The notes under the pieces are model-generated. The model had not been told where the DNA came from and did no database searches. It worked only from the letters and a program-made list of their open reading frames with translations. A stretch of 64,000 nucleotides of DNA from Rotaria socialis (lineage: Eukaryota > Rotifera > Eurotatoria > Philodinida > Philodinidae): the NCBI GenBank assembly GCA_905331475.1, contig CAJNYU010000474.1, positions 62,001 through 126,000 of the forward strand, given 5' to 3'. Shown piece by piece: positions 50,066 to 62,845 of the stretch (position 1 is its first letter; every line of letters starts with the position of its first letter). Made by a program: the position numbers and the translations under genes.

Positions 50066-50650
50066 TAAATGAAATTGGCTATCATTTAAGTGATCAGTAG
50101 AATAAATGAAATGATCAGTACATTATGTGTGGGATCAGTTATTAATATACTTCGATTTATTGATTATTTAAAAATCAGTAAATTAGATTAGAGGATCTAT
50201 ATAAAAATTGAGATGTGTTATGCGGTGATTTACTTTTTTTTCATGCTTGCTCTTTTGGTCTATATATCGTACAGCTGACAAGTACAACATATATAAATGT
50301 ACTCTTAGCTCCTTTCTGTCACATTCAGCTTAGTACCAACGAGTAAAAAAGATGGAAGTCGTACAAATTGTTCAATATGAAAGTGATATATCAGACAAAG
50401 AGGTTCTGGAAGGAAATGATGAAATAAATGGAAATCAAGGAATTCCAAAAAATGGTGTAGGGATAGCGTAGATGAGCAGAAGAATTACGCCCACACCCAA
50501 ATTTCTATGTTTTACTGATAAATTTTATCTTTTTTTACTGGTAATTATATATAATAAGCTGATCACTTTAACAATAATTACTGATCATTTTAGTACTGAT
50601 CATTCATATTCTTTTTTACTGATCAAATATAATGTTCCCAATGAAATTTA
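50066..50650 (+). mobile_element. Candidate deleted DNA transposon with inverted GATCAGT clusters
   Basis: At the left end, GATCAGT or ATCAGT occurs near 50092, 50113, 50131 and 50176. At the right end the inverse ACTGAT(C) occurs near 50515, 50580, 50595 and 50618. The outermost parts, ATTGG...AT...TGATCAGTA and its complement, also pair imperfectly over about 30 bp. Between them lies a TATA-like stretch (near 50263 and 50298) and a short ORF (50352-50471). This is the layout of subterminal transposase-binding repeats around a deletion derivative. No transposase domain is recognised. Confidence 0.5.
50352..50471 (+). CDS. Small 39-codon ORF inside the candidate element
   Basis: The frame starts MEVVQIVQYESDISDKEVLE and is acidic, with balanced composition unlike the AT-rich surroundings. 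A TATA-like ATATATAAATG lies about 55 bp upstream. It may be the N-terminal remnant of a transposase gene. No family was recognised, and it may not be translated. Confidence 0.3.
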   Translation: MEVVQIVQYESDISDKEVLEGNDEINGNQGIPKNGVGIA

Positions 50651-51673
50651 CTAGAAATCAAATTTGAAGTATCTAGCTGTTGTATCGTAAAAGGGTTTCA
50701 GATTCCTAAGAATATAATTATGTGTAGGCTACACTAATGATGTTTTGATAGCATCAAGAGAATGATCATAAAAATCGGTCAAAGAATTTAAGTGAAGAGT
50801 CTATTTGACTAGTCGTAGAAAACTTCTATTAACTATTTTTTTCCAACAGATATCACCCCTACTGTCCATCGAAGAAGTTTATTTAAAATCTGAGTGTATC
50901 TTATCTTATTGAGAAATCATTCATCTTTTCTTCTCGAAAGAAATTCGTATGCATTAAATTTCGTATTGCAGTCAACTCTTGCGTAATACACTTAGAGATT
51001 TTCATGGCATGAGACAATAATATTTTCGATATTTTTCCATCTGATTATCCTATCCATTTTTATTTCCAAAATCTTATTAGTCTAGTTAACGTATTAATAT
51101 ATGGCGAATATTGAGAAATATTTCTTGTAATTCATTTTAGTGAATATTATTCGTTGATTTTTCAATTCAGCTTTATCATTTTGCTAGCCGAGCAAAATTC
51201 GATCATATTCATATAGATTAAGTCAAAAACAAAAAGAATTTGAATAGATACAAGAAAATGCATAAATTAGTATTCATTCGACATAAAATTCAGGAGATGA
51301 CACAAAATTTGTCAAGTTCATTAACATTCTTTAGAATAGAAAATATCTTAGCGATTAGTCATTTCGATAAAAATTCTAAAAATATAATCAATCAATAGTA
51401 TCAAATCAATAAAAATGCTCTGAAAGACAAAAAAACTAAATTGACAGTATATTTCATTCAAGCTGGGAAATTAAGTAGTATTTTTTTGCTCATTCATTTT
51501 ATTTGATGCATATTTTCATCACGAACTACAATTTGCATTATTTATGTTAATCGATATCCTTATCTAGTACTTTACGATGATTAATTACGAACAATCTGTA
51601 TATTCATTTGATTAGTTGATGTATTTATCTCAGTACTTAAATGTTAATAATCACAAGTTCTTTTAACTTGGTC

Positions 51674-51700
51674 GAGAGAGAGAGAGAGAGAGAGAGAGAG
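51674..51700. repeat. (GA)n microsatellite
   Basis: About 13 uninterrupted GA dinucleotides. Confidence 0.95.
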
Positions 51701-52888
51701 TTATCTGGTCTATAGAATGTGTGATAAACTTTAACTTATCCAAAATTTCTTATCACAAAAAGTTCATTGTACTTCATCTGAATATATTATCCATGAAATC
51801 TATATGGATAATTTAATTAATCACATAATGGATAAATATATCTGTATATAATCTTGTACAACATTAACAAGATGATCGATTGAGACAGTTTGATTGGCAC
51901 AACTCCGAATAAAATAGAAAGACGTTGACGTCTGATGATAGAAACAGTAGCTATAAGTTAATATAATTAAAAGAACACACGCTCAGATGCCAAACAAAAT
52001 ATTTATTTTTAATCTGTTTTTAGAAACTAAACAAAATTTCTTATCCAGGGCTCACCTAGAAAATTTATCATCATAAATAAATTGAAAAAAGAAAAATATG
52101 TTTGCAATTTTACATAACAGAAATCAATAAGCTAGAATATCTTATTATTCTTTTGTTCAATCTTTTGATCATGTATATATTTTATTCATGATCGATCACA
52201 TCTTGATAAAATATTTCAAGATAGAGAAAAAAGACTATTGAAGTAGATCATTATTATTAATGGGTGAGTTGGTTCTTTTATTCTCATCGTACATGCAGTG
52301 AAATGTCAATGTATCAAAGAATCTTGAACCGATTGTTATAATATTATCGATGTGACGTATGCATTTGTAGGGATAAATCGATATTTAATATGAGACATCA
52401 GCTGAAATGAGAAGCCACATTGAATCAAATACTTGAATCGTACATATGTTCCTGAGAAATACTAACGATGGCGGAAACATTTTCTTTACATTATGAACAT
52501 GTATAAGCAACTCATCTATACATGTAATTATTAACATCAATCACTATACAAGCAAGCAAGCAGACTCATTTTTTACTGATTAGAATGCTGCAGTCAATAG
52601 CAAAGACTATTAATAATAATAATCACTGGCCTCAATGTCGTCATTGCTAATTGAATAATATGCTAATTGAACCACAAAATGACGCCATTCTATCATTTTT
52701 CTTTCAGAACCTATCGGTCAAGATATGTGACCTTTCTAGAATTTTCTTACTCATCATTTTCTTTTTTCTTTTTCTGATCTCATAATATTTCATATCATAT
52801 TTTGTCGTTGTTGTTGTTTTAAAATGCTCGGAACTCTTTTTGAAGCATGTTGATTGAAATATGCAGCAGACAACTTTCGTCATAGTGA

Positions 52889-52965
52889 TTTTTATTATAG
52901 AATTATTAATCGTATATTTTATTATAGAATTATTAATTGTATATTTTATGATAGAATTTATTATA
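52889..52965. repeat. 27-bp tandem repeat, almost three copies
   Basis: The unit TTTTATTATAGAATTATTAA plus (C/T)GTATA occurs at about 52890-52916 and 52917-52943, with a diverged partial third copy to 52965. It generates the repetitive IIKYTINNS frame on the minus strand, which is not considered a gene. Confidence 0.85.
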
Positions 52966-53786
52966 AATAGGAGCATATTTGTATCATGTTTACTATAGTA
53001 AAAAGATAAAAAGAAAGAAAAGGCAACGAGATTTAAAGGATACCATCTGGTGCATCTCTTTTCAACAATCAATCAAATATTATCAAAAAGAGTCTCATCT
53101 TTCTTTGCTAGCCTAGTTGCATCATTCTTTCCCATCCGGGACGTTTGTCGACACTTCCGAGGTCTCCCTTTTTTCCAGCTCTTCGTTTATGTAATCTGAG
53201 AAGTAGAGGGTGATAGCGGACGATGACAACGACAACGATGATGATTTTATTCGATCTTGAGTTTCTCTCTTCTGCGTCTCTCTTTATCCCCCTCTTTCTT
53301 TGTCTCTTTCTCTTGATTTGTGTGGAATCAAGTCAATCACACAAGCTGCTTCTGCCTTCGTTATAAAATACACACATACCATACAAACACATATAAGGAA
53401 GAATATACTAAGAAAAAGAATAGGAAGCAAGAAGAAGAAGAAGAAGAAAGAAGCAGATAGTTCCTATTTCTACTGCAAACACGACTGTAATGATGATGAC
53501 AGTCGTTGTCGAGCTTCTACGATCGGTATCTTTTTTCGTCTCATATTGCTAACTGCGTATCCTTGATCTATTGTCATTATAAGCATTAGTTGTTAGCAAT
53601 AGGTTTTGTTTTTTGTTTATTGGTATCATATACGAGCTTGTAGATTTCATGAATTTGTATGCGTGTCCATTAATAATGAAGACACGAATTATTCTATTTA
53701 ACTGCATTATGATATATTGAATGATTTTCATTCGACGACGGCACACATGTCGTCAAACTTGGTTTCATTTGTGATCAATCGTGATC

Positions 53787-56700
53787 ATGGATTCTCTGGT
53801 GATAGTTATATTCACTTATTTAATATTAGTTAAATGTTACATTGTATGTCAAGAAGATTCATCATATTTTTCACCAGCAATTGTTGAAACTCAATATCTT
53901 ACTTTTGATATGACTCAATATGGACCAAATGGTGGTGTTTTTTCAAGTATGTAAATATTGCTGTTTTTTATTCAATTGATTTTCATTATCCTAAATTTAT
54001 TGTTTAGGTCCTAATTTTCCAAATCATTATCCGCAAGATACAATATTGTTTTATCAATTTATAGCAGCATCAGATTATCGTGTTCTTATTGAAATAGATC
54101 ATTTTCAAGTACGTGGTGTTATACCACAATGTACACATGATTATTTAGATGTATTCATAAATGTAACAGATTTTAATTTGGTCTATAATATAGTTAATGA
54201 TCAATTACTTCATCGTTATTGTGGTCGAACTAAACCGCCATTACTTATATCATATACAAATTTACTTTTACTCGGATTTTTTACTGAAGATACACAAACT
54301 GAAAAAGGTTTTAATGGTACATTTCGTTTTATATCAGGACAACCATATAAAAATCATCTTGTACGTGAACCATGTGATTATATTTTTAATTCATCAATGT
54401 CAAAACGTGGTGAATTTTTATCTTCAACATATCCAGGAACTTATTTACCGGTAAAAGAACATTATAAATTTATAGGAGTAAGAAATAAAATCTTTTTTCA
54501 TTCTGTAGTGGCAATCTTGTAATTATTCATTTGTTGGTTTACCTGGTGAACGTATTCATATTCGTTTTCGTGACCTAGTTTTATTTAAAAGGCCTAATCA
54601 ACAACATTGTCCAGTTGATTTAATTAAATTATATGATAATACACTGAATCCAGTAGAACTTCAAAGGTTTCTATCGAATTTTTATCAAACGAATTCTTTT
54701 AATTATCAAACATTACCTCAACAAACAGATCAACATCATATAACAGATCTTTGTGGTAAATATACGATGCCGCTTGATGTTTATTCGACAAGTAATCGCT
54801 TATTATTGTACTTTATTACTACACATTATGGAGAATTAACGGATGGTGAACAAGAACAATTTAATGATAGATCAATATCATTATGGAGAAAAGGTTTTTA
54901 TGGTGAATATGAATTTTTCACAACATTAACTAAACTTGATTTTATATCAAGAAATAGATCAAATCAATATTTGCTAGGTACCGAATGCGACCAAACAATT
55001 AAATCATTTGGTCAAGGGCATGGTAGGAATAGCCAAAACCAAAAATCAATTAATATTGTTTTTTTTATTCTATATTTATTGAAATTTAGGTGAAATTCAA
55101 TCGCCCAATTGGCCAAATTTATATAAACCCCAAACATCATGTACAACTTATTTATTAGGTCTTGATGATCGTTATGTATTAGAAAATGTTGAAATTGAAT
55201 TTGACCATTTTGATATCGATTGTCATTTAGCATCATTTGTTATTTATAATGCAAGTCGAATATATGATTATCATTCACGTACACATTCATCGTCTGTACT
55301 ACGCAGCGAAGCACTCATAACAGCACAAAAATCTTCATCTTTTAGTAATTATTATCAACAAGAACTTGATTTTAAAGATAATCTTTCATTTTGTGGTCAT
55401 TTTAAACCCGAGGGACGATTTGTATCACGTAGTGCATTACTTAAATTATCGCTTATTCCAATTGATCGTTTATCAGAGAAAACTTTACCATTATTAAATC
55501 AAGGTGGAAAATTTCAAGTAAAATACAAGTTTGTTAAAAGTTATCATCAAGTATTTGCCGACGAATACGATAGAACAAATTCAAGTATTTGTAATCTTCA
55601 TTATTATCAATCGCGTACAAATGCTGGTAAGATAGGAAATTTCTTTCAGATCAAAATATTTTATTATGATTTTAAATGAGAACAGAACTGATTAGTTTAT
55701 TTTTTCTTCTTAAGGTAAATTTGAACCACCACGTTCATCAGAAAATGATTACTTTTCCAATTCCAATTGTACATTTAATTTTTATCTTCTAAATGAATAT
55801 TCTCGACTTCTTATATGGTATGATTACTTTAATATTGCTGATAATAACTATAATCAATGTTCATCGGATAATGTAACGTATTCATATCGTTCCTATATAT
55901 CATCGACATATTATTCATATCCATATATTTATTGTGGATATCGTAATTTTCCTCCGCCTTATTTAACTAGTCGTTTAACTGAACAATATCGTATACATTT
56001 TCGTTCAAACGATGACACAGAAGCCGGTTTAGGTTTTTATGGGCGATATGAATTTTTAAATGAATCAAATATTTTATTTTCGTCAGTATGCCGAAGTCCA
56101 TTTGATTCAATTATTCATATTAATGAAACTGAACAACCGTCGGGAAATTTATCAAGTAATGGCTATCCAGAAAATGTAATCTGTGAATGGTCATATGCAA
56201 CAACGAATGGATTTCAATTTAATTTAGAATTGACTATGCTTGATTTAGAAGGTTCAAAAACAAAAGATCCACCACAAGGTTGTCAATCATCTGTTTTAAG
56301 AATTTATAGTGAAGGAAAAATTGAAGAATTGTGTGGACAAGAAAAAGATATCTATATTCTAACTAATTCCAATTGGTTTACTTTACAATTTATTTCTTTA
56401 AATCGTCAAACACAAGACCCATTACAAGGCTTTTCTCTATCATGGACAATTGTACAAGTTAAAAATACTCTTAATAATAATCAGTGTCTATTATCGAATG
56501 ATTATTTTGATTGTAAAAAATTTTCGAATAATAGAAATGAAACATTATTTTGTATTCATCGATCATTAATATGTGATGGAAATGTTCATTGTCAACCATT
56601 ATCAAAGGATGATGAATATCCAAATAATTGTCTTGAAAATTTTTCACCACGCTCTCATTTTATATCCTGGTTAATTAAACATCAGAATTATATTTTTATT

Positions 56701-56958
56701 TTCATTGTTATTATTCTTTCAATTGTTATGTTATGCATTAGTATTATACTTATCTTTTTATGTATTAGAACAAGACGACGACGACAACGCCAAGAACAAC
56801 AAGAACAACAACATGAACAAGAGTGTTTATCAGATGAAACAAAAACTAAATCGACTAAAGTATCCTTATACAATAATGATGATAATGACGATGATGATAA
56901 TAATGATCGAGATTTAAGTCATTTGAGTATTTTAGAAGAAACTGTAACGACTGTTTAA
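53787..56958 (+). CDS. Multi-CUB, LDLa-containing type I membrane protein
   Basis: Exons 53787-53946, 54008-54477, 54509-55022, 55090-55626 and 55715-56958 give 974 residues. A signal peptide (MDSLVIVIFTYLILVKCYIV) opens the protein. CUB-like domains follow. The first has GGVFSSPNFPNHYPQD and CTHDYLDVF. A second starts near residue 180 (a Cys after VREP, then GEFLSSTYPGTY). A third has GEIQSPNWPNLYKPQTSC. Later copies start at GKFEPP and at GNLSSNGYPENVICEW. An LDL-receptor class A-like module lies near residues 818-866 (QCLLSNDYFDCKKF, then FCIHRSLICDGNVHC, ending PNNC). One transmembrane helix at about 885-912 is followed by an Arg-rich then acidic tail of about 62 residues. The order CUB(n)-LDLa-TM resembles NETO-type receptor auxiliary proteins, but with more CUBs. 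Ligand unknown. Introns are 31-88 bp. Confidence 0.87.
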
Positions 56959-57833
56959 AACTAAATAACCATTAAAATCAAAAAAAAAAGGATTTCTATA
57001 TGTACGTTATTCCGTCAGATTCATTTTAGTGTCATATGATCTTGTGTAAACAGAAGAAGGAAATAAACAAATAAACATGTCAGGTTAATTTTATGTATCA
57101 TTACCAGATAATTGCAATAATTAGCTATCTATTTATGAAAAATCATGCTTCTTCTGTCTGTGCTGTATGTCCGTAATCGATGCAACATGATTACTTCAAT
57201 TAGAGTTATATCATAGCATTATGACAAACTTGTTTCTTTTTTTTTGTTGAGAAGGTTATACTAATTGCATCATAATAGCTACTAGAAAATTCTAATGCCA
57301 TTACATGTTGTGCTTTTACTGTTGATGCTAAAAGGTCATGATGCCGACAAATTAACTGAAGCATTGCTTGAGTGTACGTCATTCTAAATAGAATTGCCTA
57401 TCGACGGCCTAGCGTTCGATTAACATAAAGAATTCAATTAACTTTTTTGAAATTTTATTGTCGACTATATTCCATAAGAAAACTAATGTATAAACCAAAA
57501 GAGTATGACAACAACTTTTCGCTTGCGATCAACGATTATTTCTAGATAATACAATTGAAGAAATTTGTCGAGTGAATACGTCTCATGACAAAATCATTTA
57601 TTTTAGATTATCCTTAGGAAATTGTTTTAAACGAAAAAAATGAGCAGTAAGTAAATTGAAGGGAAGAAAGTCGTTCTATGCTCTAGACGTTTTCTTGCTC
57701 AATGAAAACCTGAATAAATAGATTGAGTAGAAAAAACTATACGGAATGAATAAAGATTAAATTGATAAATACAGTTAACTGTATATGTATATATGTGTTT
57801 ATGAATATGTCTATTCATTGTATTGTAGCGATT

Positions 57834-58388
57834 TTAAAAATGGTCAACATTTTCATTGATGTTGTCAGCAAGTTTCGGATGGACAGCAACGTGATTTGCT
57901 TTACCATGTGTATCCTTTTGCCATGAAACATGGTAAACACGAGCTGTTGCATATTTCTTATCTGGTAATTCAACCTATGATCAATTTGAAATTAAGGAAT
58001 ACGTAGTAAAATTAATTTTCAATGCCTATAGTACCTTGAAAAAATAATTGATGCCGGCTACAACTTGTGTAGATACTTGAATGGGTTTTAATGTATAATT
58101 TACTGGTATTTTAAATTGATCTTGAATTTTTGATTCCAAATGTTCTTTATACTAATCAAACAACAATTTTATCGATAACTATTACAACAAAAAACAAAGA
58201 TTTTTACCATATTCCAAATTTTTAAGTCTTCTTCATCTACTGCTCGACTATTGCCAATACCACCGCATACAGCAACTCTATGAAAGAAGTTTTCCATGAA
58301 AGAAATAATTAGATTTTTTGAAATTAATTTACTTCACTTCGGTGACTGTGGGTGTTTCTAGTGTAGTAGGCTTTTGCTCAGACGACAT
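57834..58388 (-). CDS. Stefin-type (family 1) cystatin, cysteine protease inhibitor
   Basis: Exons 58388-58333, 58277-58208, 58151-58035 and 57974-57834 give 127 residues. The core inhibitor loop is STQVVAGINYFFKV, containing the QVVAG motif that enters the papain-like active-site cleft. Upstream is VCGGIGNSRAVDEED, where the conserved Gly of the N-terminal trunk sits (GGIG). The second hairpin region VYHVSWQKDTHG carries a Trp-containing segment. There is no signal peptide and no disulphide pairs, so it is an intracellular stefin-type protein. The N-terminal 19 residues (PTTLETPTVTEV) extend beyond the usual start. Expected targets are cathepsin-like proteases. Confidence 0.9.
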
Positions 58389-61300
58389 ATTTTCGAACTC
58401 TAAAATTAAACGATATTGATGTTTCTCTGAGTGTATATATATGTACGTTCGAAGGTCAATACTGAATCGTAGAAATGTTATTTGGCGAATAACTGAAAAA
58501 ATGTGACAACCCATGAGTATCTATACCTATATCTATACCGGCGTGAAAGATACCATAGAATGTTTTTTATTCATTCTTTATCATAATTAATTTCAACATT
58601 TACTTTTTGCCCTGTCTATAGCAATAATAGAGAAAAGAAAAAAAACAAATACAATCATTTGTATTTGCTTTGACGTAGCCAATACGATATGTCGCTTTCT
58701 ATATTTCAGAGATGTGCCGCTATAATACTAGAGTATATTATACAATTTTATTTAATAATAAACGAAAAGCTTATTATAAGTTTGATTTCATTATTCAATG
58801 CTTATTTCTAAAACTTGAATGTATGAGATATATTTTAATAAACGATGAATCACGAGATAAAATAATATTCATGGTGTATGTTGTCATTTTTTGTTATTTA
58901 TAAACTTCAATAACAAAATACAGATTGCTATGATTGAAATTATTTTAGTCTTAATCTTTTTTTTTATCAATTAAAGAATACTGGTCATATATGACTCACA
59001 GGTAGAGTACGAACGATCAGTCCTTTAGAAGTGATAAGCTTTTCGTTTTATTGAGCAACGTAATGATAGGCGAGTCAGCTAGGGTTGTGCGTTTCGCTTA
59101 ACATTAAATTAAATTAAATTAAATTAATAATCACCATCAACTACACTATCTTGAAAATATGTTTTGAAAAATCATACGCTCTTGTCCTACCTGTTTTTCA
59201 TAACATTTTGATTATACTATTTTATAGTTTGAAGTCTTATCATATAATTATTTCAAGTTTCTCTAATTTTGCATATACTCTACGAGATAGACATTAGAAA
59301 TTGGTTCAAAAACATTAGAGTTACATATATATATATTCATATTAGAGATAGTATGATAGCGTAAGTGAATGAACAATAATTAATATTCTTTGTTTACAAT
59401 AATAATGTATTGATAAGTACAATTTTTCTACAATATACAGTGACAATATCGGCTAAAATGTCTATGCCAAATAAAAGGTCGTAGTGGCTACAAAATATAA
59501 TAGCTCTTTGACTATTGAGTTTTATCACTGAATTCTGCTTAATATCTTTGAAGTAATTCGTACCCATTGAAGGTAATCGATTTTTAGAAACCAATACCAA
59601 GTGATTTTTTTAATTAATAGTTTTGATTAAGTTCATAGATGCACTATGAAGCATATAACGATCGTTTGATGTATAAATATAAAAAAGTATCCAACTAGTA
59701 AAATAGTAAGACAAATCAAAATTAAGTTTTCTGAAATGCCTGTGTTTTAAATGATGCACTCGATAGAACGATCATCAAGAATATGCCTATGGTTAGAATA
59801 GCAGTTGAATTTGTTAAATGAAATAGTTATTATTGACTTGTACGGAGTATATCGCAAGTACTTGCCAATCAACCTTTTCTCCATATTGGTATTGTTCATG
59901 TTTGATCGCTGATGTTTCTTTTTTTCTAGAGCCTCTCTACTGCTCCAACAATATTTCGCAGCTGATTCTCGATAAGACAGAACTTTTTTTCAATGATCAA
60001 TTATACTAAAGCTCAACACCTATGATAGATGTATTTTCGTAGCGAAACTAATGCATAAGTTAGATTAGTAATAAGATGTTATGAATTTACGAAATCATTA
60101 CATACAAGTAGAGTATTAGATTTCATAGTATCATAAAAATATGTTATCGAAAAAATGCAGCAGAAATTGGTAAAGAAGAAGAAGAATTCCTAACTCTTTC
60201 GAATATATTTGATTGAATACAGATCTCATCAACGAACATCATCACTGATCGATATTCTTCGATCAAATACAATTGAGTACGGTCGCCTATTAAGTGATTA
60301 TTCTTGAACTGCTGAGAACAAATTTCAAAGTTTCGTAAGTCATTCAGTGCTAAAAGTTAGTTCGCACCGCTAAACATATTAGGTGGACTTCGAATGAGTA
60401 CATATAAATACCAGGACACTAACACAATTCAAAATGCAGATTCAAGCAAAAAATAGATCGAACTCAATTCAGAAGACGGTCAGCAGTGCATTATTGCGAT
60501 TTTTAGTCTTCTTCATTTCTCTAAGATCGTAGTAGGAATCTTGTGAAAAATGTTACGCTTAACTATATAACTCAGACAACATAATCAGATGTCCATATCA
60601 TAGACCGATTTCCTATTAAATAAATAGAGATCTTATAATGAAAGTATTGGCCAATCAGGGACGGCGCAAACGGGGGGAGGGGGGCGGTTTCATAACTTTG
60701 GAAATTTTTGTTTCAATTTTACTCCGATTTGAAGAAAATAGAAGAAATTTTTATTGATTTCCTCCGATTTTTGGAAAAAACTTCCCGTTTTCAAGTAACC
60801 CCCCGATACTTTTATTACTTCGCGCCGTCCCTGTGCTCAATGAAAACCGGAACAAGCTACTATCTGTAAATCAAGTAGCAAAACTTTCCTCAATTGATTC
60901 ATTTAATGCTTGCACTTAATGTAATTCTTTTAAGAGCACATTGTTATTTGTTGTTTCCTCTGTTAAGACATACTGAGCATAGTTTAGCTTAGTATGAACA
61001 AAATTTTCACGCAATTGTTTCTAAGAGATGAAACCAATGATGTGACAAGGTGTTTCTTTAGTTCCCACAAAAGCGATGCTAGTGATCAAAATCATTTGTG
61101 TATCAATAATTAGGCAGTAAAATATTGGAAAAAATTTTCGAAGCAGGAAGCATCGTGCCTCATGCCGACCTTTTTGCGCCTCCTGCCTGCTGGAAAAAAA
61201 ATATTTGAAACTAGTTATTAAAACTTTGTCACAGTTTGGGAAGACTCGAAAACATAAAACATGCCATTAACTCGAACAAATTTTTCTCAATTTATTAATA

Positions 61301-61624
61301 ATATATATCTTCGTTCAATTCTGAACATTGAATACAAGTTTTACTCATTCAGTTTCGATTGCATATTTTTATTTTGACATGATCATTTGTTATTTATTTA
61401 TGAAAAGAAAAGAAATCAAGTTACTCACTTAAGGTATACGTTTTATCAAAAGAATCTATGGTCATATATTAACGTTGATATTATATCTTATTTTAGATAA
61501 CCTTGAAGTTAAATACGCCCTTTTTTATTTATATTGATCAAACAAGGTGTGTGTGGTTCTTATCTCAACATTCTATACTTTTTCTCAACAGTTTTTCTTT
61601 GAAAAAATAAGTGAAATAAATAAC
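58389..61624. other. Intergenic with a hAT-type MITE, no gene recognised
   Basis: About 3.2 kb. It contains an (AAATT)n run at 59106-59127, a short TA-rich run near 59321-59336 and the MITE at 60656-60833. The frame upstream of 61625 is AT-rich, and an in-frame GTG-led extension from 61547 lacks coding character. Confidence 0.5.
60656..60833. mobile_element. hAT-type MITE (178 bp)
   Basis: The left end CAGGGACGGCGCAA (from 60656) and the right end GCGCCGTCCCTG (60822-60833) are perfect inverses over 12 bp. The element is flanked by TGGCCAAT (60648-60655) and TGCTCAAT (60834-60841), which agree at 6 of 8 positions. That fits an 8-bp hAT target duplication. The interior is a GC-rich oligo-G tract (near 60674-60687) and oligo-C (near 60799), with no coding frame. 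The CAGGG terminus is shared with the 6459-7278 element, but the rest is different, so it is a separate family. Confidence 0.8.
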
Positions 61625-62845
61625 ATGAGTGAAACTTATGATTTTTCTTTATGGTCACATTATTATCGTGATTATCTTCTTTCGAATATAATCCCATTTT
61701 GGCTTCGTCATTCGATTGATAATGAATATGGTGGTTATTTTTCATGTCTTGATCGTTATGGAAAAGTTTTTGATACAGACAAATTTATCTGGTTACAAGC
61801 ACGACAAGTTTGGATGTTTGCAAAATTATATCAAGATAATGATTTGAATGTTTCCAATGACGAGCGCAAACAATGGTTAAAAACAGCACAACATGGTGCT
61901 GAATTTCTCGAAAAATATGGCCGACATCCAACAAGTAGACAATGGTATTTTTCTTTAACACAACAGGGTGAACCTCTTATTGAACCGTACAATATATTTT
62001 CAAGTGTCTTTGCTTCAATGGCATTTGGACAAATGGCTAAAATTGATGAGACTAATGCCGAAAAGTACAAAGAAATTGCATTAAATACATTTAATGATAT
62101 ACAAAACCGTCGTTCGAATCCAAAAGGCGAATGGAATAAAGCAAGTTCTTCATCGCCGAGACAATTGAAAAGTTTTGCATTGCCTATGATGATGTGTAAT
62201 CTAGCGATGGAACTAGAACATCTTATCGATAAACAACTTATACAAACCTTAATACATGAATGTAGTAAAGAAATAATTGAACAATTTCGTCAGTCCGATT
62301 CAGGATTAATTTTAGAATATATTAATGCCAAAGATGGATCAAGAAATGATTCATTTGAAGGACGTCTTCTTAATCCAGGTCATGGTATTGAAGCAATGTG
62401 GTTTTTACTTGATATTTCTGAACGACAAAATAATAAAGAATTAGCTTCAATTTGTATTGATACTTTATTAATAATTCTAAATTATAGTTGGGATGAAAAA
62501 TATGGTGGCATTTTTTATTTTCTTGATATTGAACAACGACCACCGCAACAACTCGAATGGGACCAAAAGCTATGGTGGGTTCATCTAGAAACATTGATTG
62601 CACTAGTTAAAGCTATTGATCATCGACCAGAGAAGACGGATGAATTACTTGGTTGGCTAAATAAAGTACAGAAATATACTATTGATCATTTTGTTGACCC
62701 AGAAGGCGGCGAGTTATATGGATATTTGAATCGACAGGGTGAAGTTTTATTAAATTTAAAAGGTGGAAAATGGAAAGGATGTTATCATGTGCCCAGAGCT
62801 TTTTATTTGTGTTGGAAAACGTTGGATACAATTAGCAAAAAATAA
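61625..62845 (+). CDS. RENBP: N-acylglucosamine 2-epimerase (renin-binding protein family)
   Basis: Intronless frame of 406 residues starting MSETYDFSLW. The related human protein has about 427. It interconverts N-acetylglucosamine and N-acetylmannosamine in the sialic acid/amino sugar pathway of the cytosol. The alpha/alpha-barrel hallmarks are visible: YGGYFSCLDRYGKVFDTDKF, WLQARQVWMFAKLY, then a His in NPGHGIEAMWFLLD, WDEKYGGIFYF and KLWWVHLETLIAL, and a C-terminal YHVPRAFYLCW. The His residues of GHGIEA and YHVPR are the likely catalytic pair. The ATG at 61625 was chosen because the extension upstream to 61547 begins with GTG and reads as a hydrophobic, Phe-rich leader (FYTFSQQFFF) that the family does not have. 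Confidence 0.92.
   Translation: MSETYDFSLWSHYYRDYLLSNIIPFWLRHSIDNEYGGYFSCLDRYGKVFDTDKFIWLQARQVWMFAKLYQDNDLNVSNDERKQWLKTAQHGAEFLEKYGRHPTSRQWYFSLTQQGEPLIEPYNIFSSVFASMAFGQMAKIDETNAEKYKEIALNTFNDIQNRRSNPKGEWNKASSSSPRQLKSFALPMMMCNLAMELEHLIDKQLIQTLIHECSKEIIEQFRQSDSGLILEYINAKDGSRNDSFEGRLLNPGHGIEAMWFLLDISERQNNKELASICIDTLLIILNYSWDEKYGGIFYFLDIEQRPPQQLEWDQKLWWVHLETLIALVKAIDHRPEKTDELLGWLNKVQKYTIDHFVDPEGGELYGYLNRQGEVLLNLKGGKWKGCYHVPRAFYLCWKTLDTISKK

Larger units (their letters stand above)
48016..53786. other. Gene-poor region between the divergent PLD and CUB genes
   Basis: About 5.8 kb without a recognised cellular gene. It probably holds both promoters and the PLD 5' exon. It includes a candidate transposon at 50066-50650, a (GA)n tract at 51674-51700, a 27-bp tandem repeat at 52889-52965 and purine-rich tracts near 53425-53450. 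Confidence 0.5.

Noticed and set aside
52704..53072. 122-codon minus-strand frame
   Set aside because: Its repeated IIKYTINNS comes from the 27-bp tandem repeat.
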